Positions 50,780-60,309 of a stretch of DNA of 64,000 nucleotides are shown piece by piece. The number at the start of each line of letters is the position of its first letter. Within the stretch, counting starts at the first letter, position 1. The notes below the pieces were generated by a model. The model was not told the DNA's origin, did no database searches, and worked only from the letters and a program-made list of their open reading frames with translations. The position numbers and the translations under genes were made by a program. Source of the stretch: Gemmatimonadota bacterium (GTDB lineage Bacteria; JAAXHH01); the NCBI GenBank assembly GCA_009837395.1, contig VXTP01000006.1, positions 62,001-126,000 on the forward strand, read 5' to 3'.

Positions 50780-51946
50780 CTAATGCAGAAACAGCCGCAA
50801 CCCCGTGTGGGCCATGACCATGCCGTATTCGTCGGCCGCCTCCGTTACCCCTTTATCCGCCGTAGAGCCACCCGTCTGCGCCACGTAGCACACGTTGCTT
50901 CGGGCCGCTCGGTCGATGTTGTCGCGGAAGGGAATGAAGGCGTCGGATGAGAGGCAGATCCCCTTGAAACGGGAAACATAATCCCGCCGTTCTTCCGGCG
51001 GGATCGGCACGGGGCTTTCTTCGAGATCGCCCAGCATGCGGGCCTCTTCCGTGTCGGAAAGCTGATCCCACAGGAGGTACTGGTCGACGATGTTCGTCTT
51101 CTCGGTGCGCTTGAGCCCTTCGCGGAACGGGAGGTCCAGTGTCCGGGGATGCTGTTGAAGGAACCACTTGTCGGCCTTGTCGCAGGCCAGCCGGGTGCAG
51201 TGGATGCGGGATTGCTGGCCCGCGCCCATGCCGATCACCTGGCCGTCATAGGCCACGCAGACGGAATTGGACTGGGTGTACTTGAGGGCGATCGTCGCCA
51301 CGATGAGGGTATCAAGCGCGGAATCCGGTAGGTCCCGGTTGTCCGTGACGATGTTGGAAAAGGTCTGCCGCGTGATGGCCGCGTCGTTGCGGGGCTGTTC
51401 CAGTTGCAGGCCGAAAAGCGTTCTTGGCTCCACTGCGGGCGGCTCGAAATCCGGATCGATTTCCAATACGAGGTATCCGCCACCCTTCTTCGCGCGCAGG
51501 ACTTCCAGCGCGTCCGGTTCGTATCCCGGCGCGATGATCAGGTCCGACACTTCCCGTCTGAGCACGTTGGCCAGGGATCGGTCCACCACCTCGCTCACGG
51601 CCGCCGCGTCCCCGAAGGAACACATGCGGTCGCCGCCGCGGGCACGGATGTAAGCGGCTGCTCCGGGTGAATACGCCTTTGCTGCCAGGAACTGCGAGGC
51701 CAGGTACGTATCTCCGAGATCCGCGGCGATCGCCGCGCCGGCAGGACTGGCGTGCTTGAAGGACGCCGCCCCGGCTACCCCGGTAGCCTGTTTCAATTCC
51801 CGTGCCAGTTGCCATGCGCCCATGGCGTCGATGATATTGACGTAACCTGGCATTCCGTTGAGCACGCGCAGCGGTGATTCTGGCGGCAAGGTCACCCTGG
51901 CGGGATGTTGATGGGGATTGAGTCCGTATTTAAGTGACAGATCCAT
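50780..51946 (-). CDS. Stand-alone AICAR transformylase (PurH C-terminal domain type)
   Basis: A 388-residue protein that equals only the AICAR transformylase part of PurH. LKYGLNPHQHPARV, SFKHASPAGAAIA (the catalytic Lys-His pair), IVATIALKYTQSNSVCVAYDGQVIGMGAGQQSR and SSDAFIPFRDNIDRAARSNV are all conserved. The enzyme transfers a formyl group from 10-formyl-THF to AICAR, the ninth step of purine synthesis. The N-terminal IMP cyclohydrolase half found in PurH is absent, so it must be separate elsewhere in the genome. Start chosen at 51946 (MDLSLKYGLNPHQ), the point where the family match begins. Confidence 0.86.
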   Translation of the reverse strand: MDLSLKYGLNPHQHPARVTLPPESPLRVLNGMPGYVNIIDAMGAWQLARELKQATGVAGAASFKHASPAGAAIAADLGDTYLASQFLAAKAYSPGAAAYIRARGGDRMCSFGDAAAVSEVVDRSLANVLRREVSDLIIAPGYEPDALEVLRAKKGGGYLVLEIDPDFEPPAVEPRTLFGLQLEQPRNDAAITRQTFSNIVTDNRDLPDSALDTLIVATIALKYTQSNSVCVAYDGQVIGMGAGQQSRIHCTRLACDKADKWFLQQHPRTLDLPFREGLKRTEKTNIVDQYLLWDQLSDTEEARMLGDLEESPVPIPPEERRDYVSRFKGICLSSDAFIPFRDNIDRAARSNVCYVAQTGGSTADKGVTEAADEYGMVMAHTGLRLFLH

Positions 51947-52181
51947 GGGCCGGTTGTCTTGTGTCCTGGTTTCAGTCAGGGTAGACCGGGCAGGTACTGA
52001 AGCACATTCCCTGCATATTCCCGCCGAAATCGGCAAAAAAGAACATAGTTTCCACTTGCGCGGACAATATAACCGCCTTTGCGCTGGCGGGCAAACGCTC
52101 AGGGGTAATCCCTTGTTTCATCTGCAGTGTGAGAATGGAGTTGAAAATCGAAAGGCAGGTGTTCAATTTTCAAGGATTTCT

Positions 52182-53630
52182 TCAATAAGCACTCTTCCGG
52201 GTCGTCAGTGGACACCAGCGAGCGGCGAGCATAGCGTCAAGAAAGCCTTCCCGGTCCGTGCCGGCGGTCATGCGAGCCGCGGCCGCCAGGGCGTAGTAGC
52301 GGACGTAGCGCCCCTCGTCTTCCGCCGAGCGCGAGACCAGGTCATCGACCAGGTCCGCGTCCTGAATCGGGTGTCTGGCCAGGGTGAAAGCGATGTTTCG
52401 CCGGACGCGCTCGTCCTCATCCCCGAGCGCGTCTCGAAGCGCAGGGGCGTCTTCGTCACCGAAATCCCCCAGGACCGCCAACGCTTCGGACGCGTTTCGG
52501 CGTACCCACGCGTCCTCGTCGCCAACCGCACGCAACAGCGCCGGCAGCGCGCCTGAAGCAGGCAGCCCGATGTCGCCCAGTACGTCCGCGGCGGTAGCCC
52601 GTACCCACCAGGCATCGTCTTCGAGCAGGGCCTCCAGGTGCTTGACCGCTGGACGTCCCACGGCCGACAGCGCATAGGCGGCGGGCAGTTCCGACGGATT
52701 GCCTCCCGCGGGATTCGCCGGGTTCCTGGGTATGCTCGCCAGGGCCTGCTCTTCACTGGTCGCGCACAGTCGTTCCACAAGCGGCTTCACCGCTTCCGCA
52801 CCCTTCCTGCCGAACGTGTACGCGGCCTGCAGCCGTACCCGCTCGTCCGCATCGTCAAGGGCCGCCAGGCAGCGATCGATGGACACCCCCTTGGCTTCAA
52901 CCTCGCCGCTATCCCCTCCCGCCAACCAGTTCCATACGGCCTCGGAAACAGCGGGAAGCTCGTCGTCCGGCTGAGGCTTCCAGCCGCGGTTTCCACTTTC
53001 CCATGTGGGTCCGGCCGGCTCGCGCGAACGGGTGAACTGGAACTTGAGCATGTACCGGTTCTTTTCGCTGACGTTCGGCATGGCACGGTGCCAGGAGTCG
53101 AAGTTCACGATGGAAACCGTCCCGGCGGGGCCGCACAGTCCCAGTGCGGATTCTGTGGTTTTGGACGCCTCACAATCGGAGATCCTGTTGTGGTGCTGCA
53201 CGCCAGGCAGGATGCCAGTTGGGCCCATGTCCGCACTCACGTCCTGGGGATAGTAGAAGGCCATCACCCACCGGCAGCGGGCATGCCTCACGTTATGGTC
53301 GAATATGTAATCGTCCTTGTGCCACTGCTGGCCGGAACTGCCCGGCTTGTTCAGGTGGCAGTACCGGTGGGGATGCATGAGGTAACCGGGTCCGAGCAGA
53401 CTGGTCAGCGCTCCTCGCACGGCGGGCTGGTCGAAGACCCGCCGGATCTCGGGTATCCGCGGCAGGATGTTGTTGCCGGGATTGCCTTCCTCCTCGAGCA
53501 CGGCCTCGATCTTGCGATACAGATCCTGGTGAAACTCCGCGGGCAGCCCGGCGTTTACCTGCACGTATCCATCCGTGATGAACCGGCGGATGTGGTCGTC
53601 CCGCAGGAGATGGGGATTCTGGGTTGGCAT
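52182..53630 (-). CDS. PhyH dioxygenase fused to HEAT repeats
   Basis: A 482-residue fusion. The first 240 residues form a PhyH oxygenase with the iron site His104-Asp106 (QWHKDDYIFDH) and His181 (NFDSWHRAMPN), with Arg192 (KNRYMLKFQF) near for 2-oxoglutarate. The last 230 residues are an all-helical HEAT/PBS-lyase-like array of about seven short units, for example DDAWWVRATAADVLGDIGLP, GDEDAWVRRNASEALAVLG and GDEDERVRRNIAFTLARH. Such repeats usually bind protein partners. No signal peptide. It is divergent from leuS. Most PhyH proteins are single-domain. Confidence 0.85.
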   Translation of the reverse strand: MPTQNPHLLRDDHIRRFITDGYVQVNAGLPAEFHQDLYRKIEAVLEEEGNPGNNILPRIPEIRRVFDQPAVRGALTSLLGPGYLMHPHRYCHLNKPGSSGQQWHKDDYIFDHNVRHARCRWVMAFYYPQDVSADMGPTGILPGVQHHNRISDCEASKTTESALGLCGPAGTVSIVNFDSWHRAMPNVSEKNRYMLKFQFTRSREPAGPTWESGNRGWKPQPDDELPAVSEAVWNWLAGGDSGEVEAKGVSIDRCLAALDDADERVRLQAAYTFGRKGAEAVKPLVERLCATSEEQALASIPRNPANPAGGNPSELPAAYALSAVGRPAVKHLEALLEDDAWWVRATAADVLGDIGLPASGALPALLRAVGDEDAWVRRNASEALAVLGDFGDEDAPALRDALGDEDERVRRNIAFTLARHPIQDADLVDDLVSRSAEDEGRYVRYYALAAAARMTAGTDREGFLDAMLAARWCPLTTRKSAY

Positions 53631-53713
53631 GACGGACCCTCTCTAATGGATTCGGACTGGAATTCCAATTTGCAGAACCTGAAGACAGGCCGTCCTCTAA
53701 TGTAAAGTCGTAA

Positions 53714-53732
53714 CTTGATTTCTACAATCAAG
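53714..53732. promoter_or_regulatory. Perfect inverted repeat upstream of leuS
   Basis: CTTGATT-TCTAC-AATCAAG is a 7+5+7 perfect inverted repeat, 103 bases before the leuS start and between the divergent PhyH-HEAT and leuS genes. It may be an operator; the stem is too short for a terminator. Confidence 0.4.
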
Positions 53733-53834
53733 ATAGGTAAATTACCGGGGCAAAACACGAGCGCACAGGAAACCGGCAGCCTCTGGACAGCAGGGGCCGG
53801 GGACAATGTTCGAGAAATGTTAACCGGAGAAGCA

Positions 53835-56276
<2,442 letters not shown>

Positions 56277-56289
56277 GGCCGCTTCGTCC

Positions 56290-57312
56290 ATGTCCACGCC
56301 GCGCATATCCGTCCTGATGCCGGTTTACAACGCCGCCGGCACACTTCCCGAAACCCTGCAGAGCATCGCCGCGCAAACGCTGGGCGACTTCGAGGTCATC
56401 GCCGTCGATGACGGTTCGGACGACGACAGCGGGAAGATCCTGGAGGCATGGGGCCGCGGGGACCGGAGAATACAGCAGGTCCGGGCCGGCCGCGTCGGCC
56501 TGGTCGAGGCGCTGAACCTCGGACTGTCGCGGTGCCGGGGCGAATGGGTCGCCCGCATGGACGCCGACGACCGGATGCGCCCGGACCGTCTCGCCCGGCA
56601 GGCGGCGCTGCTGGACGCCCGGCCGGATATCAGCGTAGCCGGGTCGCTCGTGGAGATCTTCGCCGAAGGCGCGGTGGGCGAAGGCATGAAGGTTTACCAG
56701 GCCTGGCTCAACAGCCTCGTCGAACCCGGGGACATCGCCCGTGAGATCTTCATAGAGAGTCCGATCGCCCATCCATCGGCCATGGTGCGGCGGGACGAAC
56801 TTTTCGAACTCGGCGGATACCGCGATGCCGGATGGCCGGAAGACTACGACCTCTGGCTCCGCTACCACGCCGCGGGACGGCGGTTCGCCAAGGTGCCGGA
56901 GGTCCTGCTGTACTGGCGGGAGCACGGAGACCGGTTGACACGCACGGACCCCCGGTACTCGGTGGAGAACTTCCTCCGCGTCAAGGCGCACTTCCTGGTC
57001 AACGGCCCGCTGCAGGACCGGGACGGGCTGATCGTCTGGGGCGCGGGCCAGACCGGCCGCCGGTTGACCCGGCATATCGTACGCATGGGGCGTCCGATTG
57101 ATGCCTTCGTGGACATATCTCCACGGAAGATCGGCAGCCGAATGCGCGAAGCCCCGGTAATCGGTCCCAATGAGCTGTCCTCGACGTGGAACCGTTACCG
57201 TCGTCCGATGCTCATCGCCGCCGTGTCCTCGCGGGGTGCACGGAAGTTGATCCGCGAGGCCCTCAAGGACACAGGCCTTACCGAAGTGGAAGACTACCTG
57301 TGCGCGGCCTGA
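56290..57312 (+). CDS. Family 2 glycosyltransferase with C-terminal Rossmann-like domain
   Basis: A 340-residue protein. The GT-A domain (about 1-225) opens with ISVLMPVYNAAGTLPETLQS, has VDDGSDDDS, the metal site in ARMDADDRM, and the acceptor region WPEDYDLWLRY. After it comes a short second domain (about 245-340) with LIVWGAGQTGRRLTRHI and PIDAFVDISPRK, a nucleotide-binding-like fold found in some NAD-like or PglD-type sugar modifiers. This addition may bind a nucleotide or the carrier lipid. It starts 13 bases after leuS, so it may be co-transcribed. No membrane segment is seen. Likely acts in surface polysaccharide synthesis. Confidence 0.83.
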   Translation: MSTPRISVLMPVYNAAGTLPETLQSIAAQTLGDFEVIAVDDGSDDDSGKILEAWGRGDRRIQQVRAGRVGLVEALNLGLSRCRGEWVARMDADDRMRPDRLARQAALLDARPDISVAGSLVEIFAEGAVGEGMKVYQAWLNSLVEPGDIAREIFIESPIAHPSAMVRRDELFELGGYRDAGWPEDYDLWLRYHAAGRRFAKVPEVLLYWREHGDRLTRTDPRYSVENFLRVKAHFLVNGPLQDRDGLIVWGAGQTGRRLTRHIVRMGRPIDAFVDISPRKIGSRMREAPVIGPNELSSTWNRYRRPMLIAAVSSRGARKLIREALKDTGLTEVEDYLCAA

Positions 57313-57610
57313 AAGCGAAACGGTTGGGCGGACCGGATTGACCGGCCTGACTGGTCCGACCGGCCCGACCGGCCCGACCCACCCACCGACACGATTCTGA
57401 ATACCGGGCGCTCCGAAGTTGTATAACTTTAACAATACCTTTGTCATTTCATGCGTTGCGTATTAGATTGACCGATCATCGGATACGGATTTCAGGGATC
57501 GTAACTGATGAGGCTGCGCCTCCACAGGGCGTCACGCACGCATTTTGCCAGGTTGAAAACAAAGGCCTGCAGAGCAATTCTTAGCAGAACTTTCCTTCAA
57601 GGAGTTTATC
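57313..57610. other. Intergenic region with GACCGGCC repeats
   Basis: About 298 bases. From 57326 to 57385 it is filled with short imperfect copies of a GACCGGCCT/C word (9-10 bases), directly downstream of the glycosyltransferase stop. The rest becomes AT-rich (TTGTATAACTTTAACAATACC near 57419) and probably holds the promoter of the Tat aminotransferases. No gene is evident. Confidence 0.6.
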
Positions 57611-58825
57611 ATGGTAGACAGGGCGGACAGGATTGCGGAAGCTCCTTCCGGTTTTTCGAGGCGAGGCTTTCTAAGAGGTATGATGGTGGGCGCAGGCGCA
57701 TTATCGCTGAGCAGTTACGAGGCCGTGGCGCAGATGATCTCCGGACCCAACGCGCGACCCGTGCGCGGGTGGGGCGTGCCCGAAGGTCTCGTGCGCCTGA
57801 GTGGAAACGAAATGCCGATCGGCCCATCGCCCCGCGCGGTTGAAGCGGTCCTGGAGAATGTGTATTCCTTCAACCGTTACAACCGGAACAGGGACATCTA
57901 CGCCAGGATCGCCGAGCGGCACGGGCTGCCCGTGGTGGAGTGGGCGCCCAATTCCTTCACGCCGCCCGGTGCCTGGGTCACCCTTGGCTGCGGATCTTCG
58001 GAGGTGCTGTACGCCGTCGCTTCCGCCTATCTCCGGGACGGGGCTGAAATGGTCGAGGCCACGCCAGGCTACGCCGGCGTATTTCGTGTCGCGGAACCCA
58101 ATGGTGGCACGGTGAAGTGGGTCCCCCTGACCACCGGCTTCCAGCAGGACCTCGATGCGATGAAGGCCGCCATATCCGAAAAGACCAGGGTGGTGGTCAT
58201 CACGAACCCGGGCAACCCGACCGGCGTGCTCGTCCCCTCGGATGCCGTAAAGAAGTTCGTCCAGGAGGTCCCGTCCGACGTGATCGTCTTCGTGGACGAG
58301 GCCTACATCGAGTTCTCGAAGAACCCCGAAGACCGGATTGGCGCTGCACCGCTGATCCTGGACCATGAAAACGTGATCGTGGCCCGTACGTTCTCGAAGA
58401 TCATGGGCATGGCGGGACTCGGCGTCGGCTACGGCCTGGCGCGCCCCGAAGTCATCGAGAAGCTGAACCAGAACAAGGGCGGACGGCCCAGCATGCTTTC
58501 GACCAACGCCGCGGCGGCCGGCATGGAGGACCATGACTACCAGGACCGCGCGCGGAAGGTGACCTGGGAAGGCCAGGAGTATTTCGCCAGCAATTTCGAC
58601 GAAATGGGCATCGAGTACGTACCCAGCCAGTCCAGTTTCATGCTGATCAACGTGCATAAGGATGCCGATGAAGTCGTCCGCAAGCTGAGGGAAGAATACA
58701 ACGTGATGGTCGGCAACGGCAAGCGCCGCTGGGAAATGGATACCTGGCTGCGGGTCACCTCCGGCCTGATGGAAGAGAACGAGGCCTTCATGGCAGCGCT
58801 GAGGAAGGTGCTGGTAAGCAGTTGA
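57611..58825 (+). CDS. Tat-exported HisC-like PLP aminotransferase (first of pair)
   Basis: A 404-residue protein. The N-terminus is a twin-arginine signal (FSRRGFLRG, Arg17-Arg18, a hydrophobic stretch, and an AVA cleavage site after residue 40), so the protein should be folded with its cofactor and exported to the periplasm. The mature part is a complete HisC-like aminotransferase: RLSGNEMPIGPSP (NExPxGxSP), TNPGNPTG, VDEAYIEF (Asp229) and the PLP Lys263 in ARTFSKIMGMAGL, then KRRWEMDTWLRVT. No catalytic loss is seen. The ATG follows AAGGAGTTTATC (line 57598-57609). About 44 bases separate it from the similar gene that follows. Substrate unknown; histidine synthesis makes no sense outside the cytoplasm. 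Confidence 0.85.
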   Translation: MVDRADRIAEAPSGFSRRGFLRGMMVGAGALSLSSYEAVAQMISGPNARPVRGWGVPEGLVRLSGNEMPIGPSPRAVEAVLENVYSFNRYNRNRDIYARIAERHGLPVVEWAPNSFTPPGAWVTLGCGSSEVLYAVASAYLRDGAEMVEATPGYAGVFRVAEPNGGTVKWVPLTTGFQQDLDAMKAAISEKTRVVVITNPGNPTGVLVPSDAVKKFVQEVPSDVIVFVDEAYIEFSKNPEDRIGAAPLILDHENVIVARTFSKIMGMAGLGVGYGLARPEVIEKLNQNKGGRPSMLSTNAAAAGMEDHDYQDRARKVTWEGQEYFASNFDEMGIEYVPSQSSFMLINVHKDADEVVRKLREEYNVMVGNGKRRWEMDTWLRVTSGLMEENEAFMAALRKVLVSS

Positions 58826-58869
58826 TCGTACGTACGATCGATTCGAGCACCTGATCAAAGGACGGTGTT

Positions 58870-60084
58870 ATGTCGAACATGTTAAAGGCGATGAACCTGG
58901 CGGCTCCCGGGTTCACGAGGCGCAAGTTCCTCAAGGGGCTTGCGGTGGGCGCCGGGGTGGCTTCGCTGGGCAGTTACGAAGCCGCGGCGCAGATGGTGGC
59001 GGGACCCCGCGCAAGGCCCGTGCGGGGCTGGGGCGTACCCGAAGGATTAATCCGGCTGAGCAGCAACGAGAACCCGATCGGTCCGTCGCCCCGCGCCGTC
59101 GAGGCGATCATGCAGTACGTCTACAAGTTCAACCGGTATTACCGGGGCCGCGGACTCTACGGCCAGATCGCGGAACGCCACGGGCTGCCGGTCGTCATAC
59201 CCTCGAACAACAACGAAGACCGGGCCGAGCCCTGGGTGACCCTCGGGTGCGGGTCATCGGAAGTGCTCTTCGCCATCGCCTCGGCCTACCTGCGCGACGG
59301 CGGCCAGATGATCGAGGCCGCGCCCGGATACGGAGGCGTGGTCCGTACGGCCCGGAGTTACGGCGCCCGGGCGCGCCTTGTCCGCACGACGCCGGATTTC
59401 CACCAGGATCTCGATGCCATGAAGGCAGCCATCACCGAGGACACGCGCGTCGTCGTCATCACGTCTCCGGGTAATCCGACGGGCATCATCGCGCCCTTCG
59501 ACGACCTCAAGAAGTTCGTCAGCGACATCCCTTCCGACGTCATGGTATTCGTCGACGAGGCCTATATCGAGTTCGCCCGGAACCCGCAGGACCGCATCGG
59601 CGCCGCACCGCTCATCCTGGATCACGAGAACGTCATCGTAACCCGTACCTTCTCGAAGATCATGGGTATGGCGGGCCTGCGCATCGGATACGGCCTAGCC
59701 CGGCCCCATGTCATCGAGAAGCTCGAAGACAACAAGGGCGGGCGGGTCAGTTCGCTCTCCGTGGTCGCCGCGGAGGCCTGCATAGAGGATCAGGACTACC
59801 AGGACCGTGCGAGAGCGGCGGCCTGGGCCGGGCATGACTATCTCACCGGCCAGTTCGAGGAGATGGGACTCGAGTACGTGCCCAGCCAGTCCAGCTTCAT
59901 GCTGGTGAACGTGCGCACGGACGCCGACGAGGTCACCCGGAAGTTGTTCGAAGAGTACAACGTGCTCGTGGGCAACGGCAAGCGCCGCTGGCGGATGAAC
60001 AACTGGCTACGCGTCACCGCGGGCCTGCAGGCAGAGAACGAGGCCTTCATCGCCGCGTTGAAGAAGGTCCTGGTCAGCAGTTGA
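58870..60084 (+). CDS. Tat-exported HisC-like PLP aminotransferase (second of pair)
   Basis: A 404-residue relative of the gene before it, roughly two thirds identical, of exactly equal length. It keeps a Tat signal (FTRRKFLKG, Arg17-Arg18, with an AAA site after residue 40) and the aminotransferase active site: RLSSNENPIGPSP, TSPGNPTG, VDEAYIEF and Lys263 in TRTFSKIMGMAGLRIGYG. The substrate-binding region differs (residues 108-120, PSNNNEDRAE versus WAPNSFTPPG), which suggests a different substrate rather than a spare copy. Both end in KKVLVSS/RKVLVSS. Probably co-transcribed with the first. Confidence 0.85.
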   Translation: MSNMLKAMNLAAPGFTRRKFLKGLAVGAGVASLGSYEAAAQMVAGPRARPVRGWGVPEGLIRLSSNENPIGPSPRAVEAIMQYVYKFNRYYRGRGLYGQIAERHGLPVVIPSNNNEDRAEPWVTLGCGSSEVLFAIASAYLRDGGQMIEAAPGYGGVVRTARSYGARARLVRTTPDFHQDLDAMKAAITEDTRVVVITSPGNPTGIIAPFDDLKKFVSDIPSDVMVFVDEAYIEFARNPQDRIGAAPLILDHENVIVTRTFSKIMGMAGLRIGYGLARPHVIEKLEDNKGGRVSSLSVVAAEACIEDQDYQDRARAAAWAGHDYLTGQFEEMGLEYVPSQSSFMLVNVRTDADEVTRKLFEEYNVLVGNGKRRWRMNNWLRVTAGLQAENEAFIAALKKVLVSS

Positions 60085-60127
60085 CGGTGCTGACCGGCCT
60101 ACGCAACATATCCATCCTGTGAAGTAA

Positions 60128-60185
60128 CGGTTTCCGAGGCCGGGCGATCAAACCCGGGATAACCCCAGGCCCGGTCCGGAAACCG
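60128..60185. terminator. Long inverted repeat between convergent genes
   Basis: CGGTTTCCGAGGCCGGGC (60128-60145) pairs with GCCCGGTCCGGAAACCG (60169-60185): nine and six base pairs with one bulge, and a 23-base loop. It lies between the second Tat aminotransferase and the convergent oxidoreductase gene. No T-run follows, so it may stop transcripts from both sides or protect their ends. Confidence 0.5.
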
Positions 60186-60309
60186 ATCAACCCAGCCCCC
60201 TCCCCTCCGGAAATCGCGACGCAGATCAGCGCGAAAAACGACCATTGGTTTCTAGCTTCCGTGATTGCATCTTAGTTGGCTGTCCGGCCTGGATGGGCTT
60301 TAGCGGGCC

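Noticed and set aside
53631-53834. T-box or leucine leader in front of leuS
   Set aside because: No T-box core (AGGGTGGNACCGCG-like word) and no leucine-rich leader frame was seen; only a short inverted repeat is present.
57611-60084. The Tat aminotransferase pair as a very recent duplication
   Set aside because: The two share length and motifs but differ throughout, including the substrate region, so the duplication is old.
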